Source: Lantana camara | Lineage: Eukaryota > Streptophyta > Magnoliopsida > Lamiales > Verbenaceae | Reading direction: 5' to 3' | Length of the DNA stretch: 64,000 nucleotides | Assembly: GCA_037501455.1 (NCBI GenBank) | Contig: CM074862.1 | Span: 52,917,501 to 52,981,500, forward strand | Part shown: positions 22,199 to 34,543 of the stretch, piece by piece | Layout of the letters: each line of letters starts with the position of its first letter | Position numbering within the stretch: position 1 is the stretch's first letter | Position numbers and translations under genes: made by a program | Notes under the pieces: model-generated | Database searches by the model: none | What the model was told of the DNA's origin: nothing | Seen by the model: the letters and a program-made list of their open reading frames with translations, nothing else

Positions 22199-24466
22199 CC
22201 TCGTTAATCGTGTTTCTAATTCCTCTCAATTATACTGAATTTGGTAGAAATTCTTAGGCTTGATGCGATTGAGTATTTGTAATTGTTTTAGAAAGCCTGA
22301 ATTACGAAACTGTATTTTTTCCTGAAAGTTTCTGAAAATTGGTTTTTATAAAATTTGATTTTGAAAAACAATTTTAGATTTGAAACTGTATAAACTGTTT
22401 TTTTGGATTTCTTGGATTGGTTTTGCTTTTGAACGAAAACACGAAACGAAAGCCCGGATCGCGATGAACACGCGAAACCCCGCGCGCGAAGGTGTCGCGC
22501 GCGCGGGCTTCGCGCGCACCGCCCGCCTGTCCTAGGCGCGCGCAGGCATCACCGCCCAGGCCTGGCCGGGACAGACCGGCTAGCCACCCAGCTCCTCCCG
22601 CACGCCTGTGCGGGAGCGTTAGCGCGCCCGCCCAGGGCGGCCGAGACTGGCCGCCCACCCCGCCCGCAAGCTTGCGGGAGAGCCGCGCCCAGCAGCGCGC
22701 AGCTTGCGCGCGCAGCGCGCCCACTCGCGCGGCCTTGGCCGCGCGCTGTGCGGGCCTGTCGCGCGCGCGGCGTGCGGTCTTCTCCTCGTACGGGTCTCCG
22801 TTTTCGTGATCCGGCCTTTTCGTGTTTCGTGCAATCCAGTCCCAATTTTATTTTAATTTTAAAATTCTATTTTTGAATATTTATTTTAATTTTGAATAAA
22901 ACTTAAAATTGGGATTTTTTGAGAAATTGAAACGGTTTATATTTTGGGAAAGTACATCTTAATAAAATTATTAATTTTCAGAAATTAATTGGAATTTTAT
23001 TTGTTTTGGTAATTTGGGATTTATTGAAAACTTTTATAAATAAGACTCGCATCAAGTCGTGTTTTAAGCTATTAGAGCTTAAAGCGAGAATTTTAATTTA
23101 TTGGTTAAATTTAAATTCTTGCAAAAGCATGTTAGGTGATCATGGGTTTAGATCTTTGTATGGTTTTAATTTATGCACATGAATGGTTTAAATTGGGGTT
23201 GGAGCCCTATAGTTGCATTTTTTCAATTGAGGTTGGAGCCTCACTTATGTGCGTACTGTTATGTGATTTATTATGTGGCTTTCCATATTACTGTTTTTGA
23301 GGCCGGGGTATGCCCCGTGTAATTGTCTAAGGCCAATATGAAGATTGAGCCTTATTACTTTATGTCTTTTTCTTTTTATTGTAATTTGAGAGTAGAGATA
23401 GGTGGTGAGGTTTTATTTTCATTTTGGAGACAATGCACCCATGGAGTAAGATGGACCACATTCAAGTAACAAGGAGGCCATAAGTGAAGACCCCTCAAAA
23501 TGTTAGGGAGGGGAATCTCAATTGTTAAATGTAATAGAGATAGGGCTCGTATTTTGTTACTGCTTTCCCTTATGTGATTTGAACTGTTTATGTGGCATGT
23601 ATGTTAGAACTTGTGATTGTGGAGTGGCTCCCACATATCACGCATAAGATAGGTAGAACCCATGATCATTACATGTTAGTATCATGCTAGGACATGTTAT
23701 CTGTTTATGTGCTTGTTTGAAATGCATTTAAGTGTACTTGCATTAATCAAGACTAATAAAATTGGATAACATATATGTTGGTGAGGTCGAACCGGACAAC
23801 TCTCCGGTTGATTCGAAAATTCCCATTAAATATTAAGCTAATTTCGAACAAATAGGTGTTTAATTCGAGATGCAAGTTTTGAATTAAATTCCTAGCATTC
23901 CATCAATAGGTTTTAAGTTTAGTAGGTAAAGCTAGTTATTGTCCGCGAGTCGTGGGATAGCTAGTGGAGCTTATTAGTTCTTAGTTACCTAATTAATCAT
24001 TTTAAATGATCAATATTTCGTGGTCAATTTTGGCAAGGGCGATGTCCGCGAGTCGTGGGTCGTTCGAACTAAGTTTTGGTCATGATCTTATGATTGATGG
24101 GTCTAGCTTAACGCCTAAGTAAATATGGATGTCGCACGAGTCGTGGGTCCACATTGAAAGATAGGTGATGCAAAAACAATTACTAAGAGTTCTAAAGGTG
24201 TTAGAATTGGTAAGTTGTACCTACCTAGGGTTCTTACTAAGAATGTCCGCGAGTCGTGGGTTCGAGGTAAAATGCCTAGGATCTTAGTACCCATTGGGAA
24301 ACGTGTTCCTCTTAGATCTTTGGGAATTATAGATCTTTGAAAAACAGTGGGAGCTACATTAGATTAAAGACCTTATTTTTTGTATATCGTTATAATTCAG
24401 CATGCTCACTAGTTCTCTGTTTTACCATTTAGGTCGTAGATTCTGTGATTCTCTACGTGTTTTGAA
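22199..24466 (+). other. Untranslated leader of copia H
   Basis: About 2.3 kb between the primer site and gag. It is AT-rich except for the GC-rich palindromic island at about 22434-22832. Several copies of the motif GTCGCACGAGTCGTGGGT or GTCCGCGAGTCGTGGGT occur between 23940 and 24260, as in the leader of E. No supported gene is seen; open frames in the island exist on both strands because GC-rich DNA has few stops. Confidence 0.7.
22434..22832. repeat. GC-rich palindromic island bounded by inverted repeats
   Basis: Flanks are inverted: ACACGAAACGAAAGCCCGGA on the left (about 22439-22458) faces its near-complement at 22805-22832. Inside are many short palindromes: CCCGCGCGCG/CGCGCGCGGG (22479-22507), CTCCCGCAC/GTGCGGGAG (22595-22616), GGGCGGCC/GGCCGCCC (22635-22656), CCCGCAAGCTTGCGGG (22663-22678), GCGCGCA/TGCGCGC (22695-22711) and GCGCGGCC/GGCCGCGC (22727-22744). 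Confidence 0.85.
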
Positions 24467-27400
24467 ATGGCAACCAAAAACCCTCTTGTATCGATCCTCG
24501 AGTCAAACAAGTTGACTGGTCCCAACTATTCTGATTGGCTGAGGAATCTAAAAATCATTTTAGATTCTGAGAAGAGAACTTATGTTCTCTTCGAAGGGGA
24601 GCCTACTCCTGAAGGGGAGGCTCCCACTCGGGCCGAGCGGGATGCGATTCAGAAGTGGAAGGATGATAATCTCCAAGCCCGTTGCCTTATGTTGGCTAAC
24701 ATGTCTCCGGACTTGCAAAGACAACATGAGGCCATGGAATTTGCTTGGGAGATTTACGACCACTTAGAGCAACTTTACCGCCCTCATGAACGTGTTACAA
24801 GGTATAACACTTCAAAGGAATTATTCCACTTGAGAATGAGGGAAGGTACAAGTGTCCATGAATATGGACTCAAGTTTCTTGCCCTTACTGAGAAACTTGC
24901 TTCCATGGACATGCCACTGAAAGATGAGCTTTCAGTGGATTTGTTGCTAGCTTCGCTCCCACCATCATTCAACCCATTTGTCCTTAACTTCAACATGAAT
25001 CATGCTGGTGCTACTGTAGCTGAGCTGATTAGTCAGCTTGTGACTGCTGAAAGCACGATCAAGAAGGACAATAAGGTTTTGATGGTGAATACTCCATCTT
25101 CCTCTTCTGGGCCTTCTAAAGGTAAGGGCAAGAAAGCCCAAAAGAAGAAGAAGAAACCCCTTAGGCCCACTGGTGGCATTTCGAAGGGGAAGGTCCAAAA
25201 GAAGAAGCGTGATCAGAAAGAGGATGTTTGCTTCCATTGTGGCAAAGCGGGACATTGGAGGAGAAACTGCCCAGAGTACAAGGCTACTCTAAAGAAAGGT
25301 ATCTTTCTCGTTGAAGTAAATCTTTCTATTAATTCTAGTTCTTGGGTACTTGATACCGGTTGTGGAACTCATATCTGTAATGATGTACAGATGCTAAGTG
25401 AAGTCCAACAACTCAAAGAAGGAGAATGTGTCTTGAAGATCGGCGATGGCTCAACCGTTGAAGCTCGAGCTTTAGGCACAATTAGATTAGATTTAGGTAG
25501 TTTTGAGTTAGTATTAAACAAAGTCCTTTATGTACCGAACATTATTCGTAATATAATTTCAATTCCAATATTAGATTGTGAAGGTTATGAAACTTATATT
25601 AAGAATGGTAAATACTTTATCAAACGGAACAACTCTTCCGTTCATATCGGTACTCTAAGTAATGGACTTTACCTAACTCAAAATATCAATATTATGAATA
25701 TACAACGAGAAACAAAGCGTAAGAGAGATGACAAAGTTTCAGCTCCCTTATGGCACGCTAGATTAGGACACATTTCCAAGAACAGAATTAGCAAGATAAA
25801 CACTTTAGGATCATTCTCTGAAAATGATCTCAAAGAGTTAACTTCTTGCGAATCCTGTCTCAAAGGAAAAATGTCCAAAGTTCCTTTTAAAGGAACCGTG
25901 GAACGTGCCACTAAGGTTCTGGATTTGATCCATACTGATGTTTGTGGACCGCTTAGTGTAAGCACAAGAAACAATCATCAGCATTTCATAACCTTTACTG
26001 ATGACTTCAGTCGGTATGGTTATGTATACTTAATGAAGTATAAATCTGAAGCTTTTGAGAAATTCTTAGAATTTCAAAAGGAGGTTGAGAACCAAACTGG
26101 TCACAAGATCAAAGCACTTCGATCTGATCGAGGAGGCGAATATCTTAGTGAAGAATTCCTTAATCATCTCAAGGATAATGGGATTATCTCTCAGTGGACT
26201 CCTCCGGGAACTCCTCAGCTTAATGGAGTTTCTGAGAGAAGGAATCGAACCCTACTTGATATGGTTCGTTCCATGATGAGTTTCACTGACTTACCACCTT
26301 CTTTCTGGGGTTATGCCCTAGAAAGTGCAGCAAAGATTTTGAATCTAGTTCCCTCTAAGTCAGTCCCTAAAACGCCCTATGAAATGTGGCATGGTAAACT
26401 CCCTAGTTATTCTTACTTAAGAATTTGGGGTTGTCCTGCTTACGTGAAGAGGACAGTGGGAGATAAGTTAGAATCTCGTTCTAACTTGTGCTACTTTGTA
26501 GGTTATCCTAAGGAATCCATAGGATACTACTTCTATGATCAGTCTGAACAAAAGGTGTTTGTTTCTAGAAATGCCACTTTTCTTGAGGAACCGTTCCTTA
26601 AAGAAAAGAAAGGCAAGATCATAGAATTAGAAGAAGTACAAAGTGACCCCACACCACCCACTGAAGAAACGTCCCACTCTGATCAACTACAACCAATCAC
26701 GAATTTCGATACACACGAAAATCCTCCTCTAAGGCGTTCTGAACGTACTCCTAGACAGCCGGAGAGATGGTATGGATTCCTCCATGAAATCTCTCAAAAG
26801 GATAATGATCCTTTAACATATGAGGAGGCACTTTCAGATTCTGACTCTGAACAGTGGATAGAAGCCATGAAATCCGAAATGGATTCCATGAACTCCAACC
26901 AAGTTTGGACCTTGGTAGATTTGCCTGATGGGGTCAAACCCATAGGTTGCAAATGGATCTTTAAGAGAAAGCTTGGAGTTGATGGAAGCATTGCAGCCTA
27001 CAAAGCAAGATTGGTTGCAAAAGGATTCACTCAAAGACCCGGCGTGGACTTCGACGAAACCTTTTCACCAGTTGCAACGCAAAAGTCCATTCGAATCATG
27101 CTTGCCATTGCTGCATATTATGACTATGAGATATGGCAAATGGATGTGAAAACTGCCTTTCTCAATGGTGACATTGACAAAGACATTTATATGGAGCAAC
27201 CCATAGGTTTCACATTCAGTGGGAGTGAGAAAAAGGTTTGCAAACTCCAAAGATCAATCTATGGATTGAAACAGGCTTCTAGGAATTGGAACATTCGATT
27301 TGATGAATCGGTCAAAGCTTTTGGCTTCATCCAAATTTCGAATGAATCATGTGTGTATAGAAAGGAATTCGAGACCTCAGTACAATTCTTAGTACTTTAT

Positions 27401-28387
27401 GTTGATGACATCCTTCTTATTGGGAATTCGAATGATGACATGAAAGTGACTAAGTTATGGTTATCGAACCAATTCGAGATGAAAGATCTTGGTGATGCGT
27501 CCTATATCCTTGGAATTAAAATCTATAGAGATAGATCTAGAAGGTTAATAGGACTATCACAGTCGATGTACATTGACAAAGTATTGAAGAGATTCAATAT
27601 GGAGTCTGCAAAGGTTAAGAACCTTCCTATGAGTGTAGGAACATGTCTTTCAAAGAAGATGTGTCCTAAGACTAACCTTGAGAAGGAAAGAATGACTCAT
27701 ACACCTTATGCATCAGCAATAGGTAGCATAATGTATGCAATGTTGTGTACTCGACCGGATGTGGCTTATGCACTTAGTGTAACAAGTCGTTTCCAATCTG
27801 ACCCTGGAGATGGTCACTGGGCTGCCGTGAAGAATATTCTTAAGTACTTGAAAAGTACTAAAGATTTATTCTTAGTTTACGGAGGTCAGAAAGATCTTAC
27901 TGTCGAAGGATACTGCGATGCAAGCTTTGCATCTGACTTAGATGATTTTAAGTCAATGTCAGGATACATTTTCTGCCTAAACGGCGGAGCAGTGAGTTGG
28001 AAGAGTTCCAAGCAAACAACCACTGCAGATTCGCCCACTGAGGCCGAATACTTGGCTGCAAATGATGCAGCTAAGGAAGGTGTTTGGATTAGAAACTTCA
28101 TTCAAGAGTTGAATGTTGTTCCTAGCATGAAAGACCCCATTACTGTGTTTTGTGACAACACTGGGGCGGTTGCTCAAGCAAGAGAACCAAGATCTCACCA
28201 ACGGACCAAGCACATAATGAGGAAGTATCACCTAATCCGTGATATTATCAAGAGAGGAGATGTGCAAATTGAGAGGGTCACATCAGCAGAGAACGTGGCA
28301 GATCCACTTACTAAACCCCTTAGTCGAGAAGCTTTCCAAGGTCATCTTCAGAAGATGGGACTTAGAATAGCTTTAGAATGGCTTTGA
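24467..28387 (+). CDS. copia gag-pol polyprotein of element H (1306 aa, intact)
   Basis: One uninterrupted frame encodes all copia domains in the usual order: gag, protease, integrase, reverse transcriptase, RNase H. Gag begins with NKLTGPNYSDWLRNLK, followed by a lysine-rich stretch (about 220-250) and a CX2CX4HX4C zinc knuckle (C255, C258, H263, C268). The protease motif is DTGC with D296. The pre-integrase motif WHARLGH is at about 429. The integrase triad is D491, D554, E590, with 35 residues between the last two. The RT active site YVDD is at 978-981. RNase H has D1151 in YCDASF, then TEAEYLAANDAAKEG and CDNTGAV. The ATG at 24467 is chosen because the E gag starts at the same place in the alignment. 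The stop is 16 bases before the 3' LTR. It has TNT1-like architecture; the finer lineage was not determined. Confidence 0.97.
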   Translation: MATKNPLVSILESNKLTGPNYSDWLRNLKIILDSEKRTYVLFEGEPTPEGEAPTRAERDAIQKWKDDNLQARCLMLANMSPDLQRQHEAMEFAWEIYDHLEQLYRPHERVTRYNTSKELFHLRMREGTSVHEYGLKFLALTEKLASMDMPLKDELSVDLLLASLPPSFNPFVLNFNMNHAGATVAELISQLVTAESTIKKDNKVLMVNTPSSSSGPSKGKGKKAQKKKKKPLRPTGGISKGKVQKKKRDQKEDVCFHCGKAGHWRRNCPEYKATLKKGIFLVEVNLSINSSSWVLDTGCGTHICNDVQMLSEVQQLKEGECVLKIGDGSTVEARALGTIRLDLGSFELVLNKVLYVPNIIRNIISIPILDCEGYETYIKNGKYFIKRNNSSVHIGTLSNGLYLTQNINIMNIQRETKRKRDDKVSAPLWHARLGHISKNRISKINTLGSFSENDLKELTSCESCLKGKMSKVPFKGTVERATKVLDLIHTDVCGPLSVSTRNNHQHFITFTDDFSRYGYVYLMKYKSEAFEKFLEFQKEVENQTGHKIKALRSDRGGEYLSEEFLNHLKDNGIISQWTPPGTPQLNGVSERRNRTLLDMVRSMMSFTDLPPSFWGYALESAAKILNLVPSKSVPKTPYEMWHGKLPSYSYLRIWGCPAYVKRTVGDKLESRSNLCYFVGYPKESIGYYFYDQSEQKVFVSRNATFLEEPFLKEKKGKIIELEEVQSDPTPPTEETSHSDQLQPITNFDTHENPPLRRSERTPRQPERWYGFLHEISQKDNDPLTYEEALSDSDSEQWIEAMKSEMDSMNSNQVWTLVDLPDGVKPIGCKWIFKRKLGVDGSIAAYKARLVAKGFTQRPGVDFDETFSPVATQKSIRIMLAIAAYYDYEIWQMDVKTAFLNGDIDKDIYMEQPIGFTFSGSEKKVCKLQRSIYGLKQASRNWNIRFDESVKAFGFIQISNESCVYRKEFETSVQFLVLYVDDILLIGNSNDDMKVTKLWLSNQFEMKDLGDASYILGIKIYRDRSRRLIGLSQSMYIDKVLKRFNMESAKVKNLPMSVGTCLSKKMCPKTNLEKERMTHTPYASAIGSIMYAMLCTRPDVAYALSVTSRFQSDPGDGHWAAVKNILKYLKSTKDLFLVYGGQKDLTVEGYCDASFASDLDDFKSMSGYIFCLNGGAVSWKSSKQTTTADSPTEAEYLAANDAAKEGVWIRNFIQELNVVPSMKDPITVFCDNTGAVAQAREPRSHQRTKHIMRKYHLIRDIIKRGDVQIERVTSAENVADPLTKPLSREAFQGHLQKMGLRIALEWL

Positions 28388-28403
28388 CGGGTAAGTGGGA
28401 GAT
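28388..28403 (+). other. Polypurine tract of H
   Basis: GGGTAAGTGGGAGAT lies directly before the 3' LTR. Element E has the related GGCAAGTAGGAGAT at its own 3' LTR. Confidence 0.8.
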
Positions 28404-30348
28404 TGTTAGGAATAGTGCCCTAGAAAGCCGATTGTATATCCGCTTTGTACTTTTCCTTATTGTAATCACAGACAATCTTTGAATAAAATAACGAATTGAG
28501 GCAACACTTCTTTATATGCTCTTGTTTGGTATGTGTTTACTTTAGCTGTGCATGTATGAGAACTCCCCTAATCCTGATGACTTTAGGACTCTACCATTTA
28601 GGTGAAATGGTTCATGAAACGAGCCCTATATCACATAAGTCATGATTAGTAAAATACTCCAAGCCGATGAGTCCTACAGACAGTGGGAGTGTCAACCTGA
28701 CTCCTCTAAGGCTTGCTTGCGGGATCACGCCCTTAAGAAGGACCACCTTGTTTCATGGAGGTGCAAAGTGTATAGTTGATACGTGCGTGATACATGAGGG
28801 TGCTTACTTTAATAAGTAAGTTCACTGAGGTGCCCCGTGTGAGAACATTCCTAAATGGGAAAGGAAGTTTCTATTTCAGGAAATGGAAACTTCCAGATTA
28901 GGAAATATCTCACGAGTCATTGATGTGATTAATTGATCCTTAGACTTGAGGTTCCTTATCACTTTATGAGTTAACTCTGTAGTCTTAGGTATAAGCTTTA
29001 AAGGGTGTCGCCTTAGACAACTGATTCAAGGCTTATACTGGGGCTGCACAAGTGATTCATGAAAGTGAATGAGAATCTAGAAAGGACCTACACTTGCATT
29101 TGCAAGGTGATCTCTTATTGTGTAAGTCATTCATATGCCATATGGAGTCCTTGGCCAAGGCAGTAGATCAAGACATCAAGAAAAGGGTTTCTTGGATTGA
29201 GATCAAATGGATATGAAATGCACTTAGCTTTAAGACCAGATTATTAGGGTTCTGATTATTCCCTTGCCCTAGATCTTGGTTGAGAGATAGTAAGTAGGAG
29301 GATTGTATCTCACATGAATCAATGACTTAAAGGTTCTGTCGAATCTGAACATTCCAATTCAGCTAGGGGTTAAACACCTGTTGCTAGACTATGGTCGTTT
29401 AATCTGTGGACTGATTAATTAATTAGTGAATTAATTAATTAGGGTCACTGCTAATTGAATTGAGAACCTAGAGGGTTACACACAACAACTTGGTTACATG
29501 AGTTGAGGCTTGAAAATGATTAAACGAGTTAATCGGACCAAGAGGGTTCCACACGTGTGAATTCACACGTGTGGCTCGCGTGAGTGACACGTGTCACTGT
29601 GACACGTGTCACACACGTGTGGTAATATATATATGTGTTAAATAATTAATTAGTTAATTATTTAATAGACTTTGGTTTAATTTTGAATTAAAAAGAAAGT
29701 CTAATTTTGGAGAAAATGATCTAGTTAATTAATTACGAATTAATTAATTAGATAAAAATAAGTTATTTATTTTATAATAAATAAAGTATAAAATTATCCA
29801 AAAATAGTTTGGATATTTTTAAGCTCTCTTAAAAGTTGACTAGAATTAGAATTCAAAGTCAAAGTTGGAAAATACTTGATGATCAAGTAATAGGAGAGAG
29901 AGGAACCAAATCCTAGTCCAATATGGACTAGTTTCGGCCGTCCCTCCCCTTTCCTATATATAGGGGAGCTCATGCTCCCCTTTAGAGCTAATTGACAATT
30001 CTTGGTTCATGTGTTGAACACCTTCCTTTCTCCAAGATTATATTAAACCCTAGGTTAAGCCTAAACACTAACTAGAGAACTAGCATCCTTACTAGTTAGA
30101 TTGTGATCAAGTTGGTGGACTTTCTCTAGAGACTTCAAGTTAGAAGTTTGAAGATTCGAGCTTTACCAAGGAGAGGGGATCAAGCCGCGAGAAGAGCGTT
30201 CTTGGGTGGCTTGAAACGCTTCAAGAAAGAACAAAAGAAAAGTAAGTTTTCTATCCCTACGAATTTGGTTACACGACTGCGAGTTCAAGGTCCTTTTGTT
30301 GGAAAAATTTTTTAAATTCCGCTGCTTTCTGATTCGTGTTTTCCAACA
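28404..30348 (+). repeat. 3' LTR of copia H
   Basis: It is 1945 bp, nearly identical to the 5' LTR, with the ACGT palindrome array from 29549 and the TATA box at 29955-29962. The TSD gaagc follows. Confidence 0.95.
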
Positions 30349-33300
30349 GAAGCTAACCCTTAAACCAAACAATAACCAACATGAATTAAAATCGAGAAAC
30401 AAATGCAATAGCGGAAGCAATAAACATAAATATTCACATTGAGCATCCAAGCTCCAAAAATAGATCAACCTATACAATAAGTAGTAGTAATGCCATCATG
30501 GCTCAAAATAGCATAATTCGCTCCATACTAATCCAAAATACAAAATATAAGTGCAAATGAGTGTAAAGGAAATGCTAGACACAAATGCAAGACCTAGACG
30601 ACTCGAATTCCCGCCTAGCACCTCCAAACCTGCACGAAACAACTGAAAACAAACCGGGTTCAGTCTAAAAGAGACTGGTGGGTATAAAAGCGGGGCATAA
30701 GTATAAATATCGCGAAATTGAAACATATACATGCAAGCCCTAATCCCATAGAAGTTTGATAAGAAATTTCCCAAGTGGGCAAAACAAATAAAACATCCAT
30801 GGGATTACGACTATCATATTCATTCATAATTAACATAGGGTTTAAGGCTCGGCGAGTGGGCGTGCATCATCTCCAACCTTCTCCTCGTGTAATCATATTC
30901 ATAAATTCATAAGTTGTCATACATAACATATGTGCACATACATAATGATCATAATCATTCATATATACCTTCTTCCTCCGGTGGTGGACGAGTTTGCAAG
31001 ACTCGACCACCTCATACATAATGGCTAGTGAGGTACATGAATCCTCAAAAGCCCGACTAGCGTTTTCTCATCAAAACTCCTGACGAGATCTGTTTCGACG
31101 TAAAATGGTTGGAACTAGTGCACGGGTTCACCGTCGGCCCTTGCCTCCCCGGCTTACCACGATACACTAAGCTCCGGGGCCCGTGATCATAACATACATG
31201 CAATCTCGCCAAAACATAAGGTAGATTTTCATGAAAGAAGGCTTAACAATCGAAAATCATAAGACTCTTTAAAAGACTCGATAAATATAAATATAACTTT
31301 TGGCTTAAAACGGTCACATAAGGGTTATATCGGGTCAAGATAACTATTAGTAGAGAAACCCACCTTAAACCGTCAAAAGAAGACACAAAAGCCTCAAGGA
31401 TTGGCCTCGTCTCCAACTGGATCAAAATCTGTGCAAGAAAGGTGAAGTGAGACTCAAAATGACCAATTAAGACGCTCGGCAATGAAATGATCATGATATG
31501 AATGCATAAAAGAGTATGTTATGTAATGAACATGTTCATGTGCACTATTAATGTCTTAAAGACATATAAACGTTCATTTCATTCATTCAATGAAGCATTC
31601 GTATTCAAACGAGTTCATATCTTTCACATTTCACGTCAAATGAATCCATAAATTTAATAAAATGCTCAAATCACTCTATTTAACATATTAATAAATTATA
31701 AATATCATAGAGGGGTAAAGAAAATATAAAACAAATCAATTAAACCACATATACATTCATGTATTGCAAATAGAGAGCAAAAGGTCATATTTCACGTAGG
31801 TGCAGGACAATTCATATTAAAATTCAAGTCATGAAATGTAACATGTACTGGAGCAATTAAATAACATAAATAAGACATAAAGGAGACCAAAGGATCAAAT
31901 AAAAGGCAAAGAAAGACAAGGCAAAAACGCAACAGCAGCAGCAGCTCGTGAACGGCGGTTTATTCTTCATCTTTGCAGCTGAAAACTGACCCAAAACCAA
32001 GGCACAACAAGGGATACACATAGAGCAACATATATACTACAAAGCCATGCCATAATACATGAAAAAGAACACAAAAATACCAACATTTCAGTCCCCAAAA
32101 CGTGACAGCAGCTGGGCAAGGAAGAGCAGATTATTTTTTGCACATTTCTTCAGGTTTTCATGAAAATCAACAATGGTAATTCATGCTAGGCTCAAGTACC
32201 ATGAAAGATAAGGTAAATACTGAAGTTAAGGAGTTCAAAAGCTCAACAAACATGCCTCAATTCAGCTCATAAAGCAAGCAACATCAAAAATTCAAGAATT
32301 GAAGCCTAACCTAACTATTCATTCATCATCTTCAAAACTCATGAAAACATGCTCAAAATTGGGGAGGAATGGATCAACATGACTCATAATGAATGTATAT
32401 TACAACCCTAAGCTTACCTTGTGGATTGGTTGAAGGTTGGAGGAGATTTGAGCTTGAATCTCCAAGGAGGGCTTGAGTTACGGGATTTTCTGGAATGCAG
32501 GGGATGAGGAGCTGATCTTATCCAAATGAGAGGGTGTGGTTCGGTTAAGGAGAGTAGGATCAGATAGAGGGTTGAGTTAGGATTCCATAGGCTCAAACCA
32601 CGGTTAATTTGGTCAACAAATGAATAAATTATGATTTATTTGGTAAAAGGTGGCAGATTTGGTTCCCGTTGCATGTTTCGGTTGAATTTCGGAGGTTCAA
32701 ATAAATTTGAAAAAATATAAGGCTAAGTTCATCAAACTTGAATTTTCAATACGAGTTCAACGAAGGTGACGAAACTCGAATCCGAGTTTCCTAGCTCAAG
32801 ATATTAAATACGGAACCAAGGTTGCGCTAATTACTCGTTAGCCCCCGATTTGGATTCCAAAAATCAAAATAAATTCGAAACGTATGCAAACGAACCCGAA
32901 AACATGAAATGATCATATATTCATATTCATAACACATATAAGTCCAACATATTAAATTTTCACGAAATTCCGAATTCATTTCACGTAGAAACGGCAAGCA
33001 ATTAAGTCATTCAAGTGCAATTAGTTCAAAGAAAATTCATATAAATTCAAATTCAAATATTTTCAAATAATTAAATATTTTAATAATATAATATAACTAA
33101 AACAATTGCACAATTTAATATATAGATATAATTATTAACATTAAAAATATATATATCCGCTAATTCATATATATATATCATTAACTAACTTAATATATAT
33201 AAAAATTAACATTTAATATATAAAATAAAATTAAATATATAAAACACGTATAAATAATTAATTCGCGCAATTTGGTAAACACATACGTCATACCTGTACG

Positions 33301-34543
33301 ACCGAAATATCGGGGCGTTACATATTCACACGTGTGTGACACGTGTCACAGTGACACGTGTCACTCACGTGAGCCACACGTGTGATTTCACACTTGTGGA
33401 ACCCTCTTGGCCCGATTAACTCGTTTAATCATTTTAAAGCCTCAACTCATGTAAACAAGTTGTTGTGTGTGACCCTCTAGGTTCTCAATTCAATTAGCAG
33501 TGACCCTAATTAATTAATTCACTAATTAATTAATCAGTCCACAGATTAAACGACCATAGTCTAGCAACAGGTGTTTAACCCCTAGCTGAACTGGAATGTT
33601 CGGATTCGACAGAACCTTTAAGTCATTGATTCATGCGAGATACAATCCTCCTACTTACTATCTCTCAACCAAGATCTAGGGTAAGGGAATAATCAGAACC
33701 CTAATAATCCGGTCTTAAAGTTAAGTGCATTTCATATCCTTTTGATCCCAATCCAAGAAACCCTTTTCTTGATGTCTTGATCTACTGCCTTGGCCAAGGA
33801 CTCCATATGGCATATGAATGGCTTACACAATAAGAGATCACCTTGCAAATGTAAGTGTAGGTCCTTTCTTGATTCTCATTCACTTTCATGAATCACTTGT
33901 GCAGCCCCAGCATAAGCCTTGAATCAGTTGTCTAAGGCGACACCCTTTAAAGCTTATACCTAAGACTACAGAGTTAACTCATAAAGTGACAAGGAACCTC
34001 AAGTCTAAGGATCAATTAATCACATCAATGACTCGTGAGATATTTCCTAATCTGGAAGTTTCCATTTCCTGAAATAGAAACTTCCTTTCCCATTTAGGAA
34101 TGTTCTCACACGGGGCACCTCAGTGAACTTACTTATTAAAGTAAGCACCCTCATGTATCACGCACGTATCAACTATACACTTTGCACCTCCATGAAACAA
34201 GGTGGTCCTTCTTAAGGGCGTGATCCCACAAGCAAGCCTTAGAGGAGTCAGGTTGACACTCCCACTGTCTGCAGGACTCATCGACTTGGAGTATTTTACT
34301 AATCATGACTTATGTGATATAGGGCTCGTTTCATGAACCATTTCACCTAAATGGTAGAGTCCTAAAGTCATCAGGATTAGGGGAGTTCTCATACATGCAC
34401 AGCTAAAGTAAACGCATACCAAACAAGAGCATATAAAGAAGTGTTGCCTCAATTCGTTATTTAATTCAAAGATTGTCTGTGATTACAATAAGGAAAAGCA
34501 CAAAGCGGATATACAATCGGCTTTTAGGGTACTATTCCTAACA

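Larger units (their letters stand above)
20238..30348 (+). mobile_element. Young, apparently complete Ty1/copia element H
   Basis: It has two LTRs of equal length (1945 bp), a TSD gaagc (20233-20237, 30349-30353), a primer site, a polypurine tract and one uninterrupted gag-pol frame. By eye I find about five differences between the LTRs, so it inserted recently. It is the innermost element of a nest inside G, F, E and C. It looks autonomous. Confidence 0.95.
20108..33322 (-). mobile_element. Gypsy solo LTR G, minus strand (split by H)
   Basis: Its parts are 20108-20237 and 30354-33322, about 3.1 kb without H. The TSD tattc is at 20103-20107 and 33323-33327. On the minus strand it begins TGTAACGCCCCGATATTTCG and ends at 20108. 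The box CCACATCCCCCGCACC is at 20130-20145, and a candidate donor (CAAG|GTAAGC on the minus strand) is at 32416-32417. The palindrome cassette is weak here: only GTGAACGGCGGTTTA near 31949. No gene is seen. Confidence 0.9.
19368..34543 (-). mobile_element. Solo LTR F of the H copia family, minus strand (split by G)
   Basis: Its parts are 19368-20107 and 33328-34543, together about 1.96 kb against 1945 bp for each LTR of H. The TSD gattt is at 19363-19367 and 34544-34548. On the minus strand it starts TGTTAGGAATAGTACCC and ends GTTTTCCAACA. There is one LTR and no internal region, so it is a solo LTR. It was broken by gypsy LTR G next to its own ACGT palindrome array (33328-33403). Confidence 0.9.

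Noticed and set aside
22374..22845. Overlapping open frames on both strands in the GC-rich island
   Set aside because: All are rich in Arg, Ala, Pro and Gly, overlap each other in several frames and lie in a retroelement leader. They are explained by GC-rich DNA lacking stop codons.
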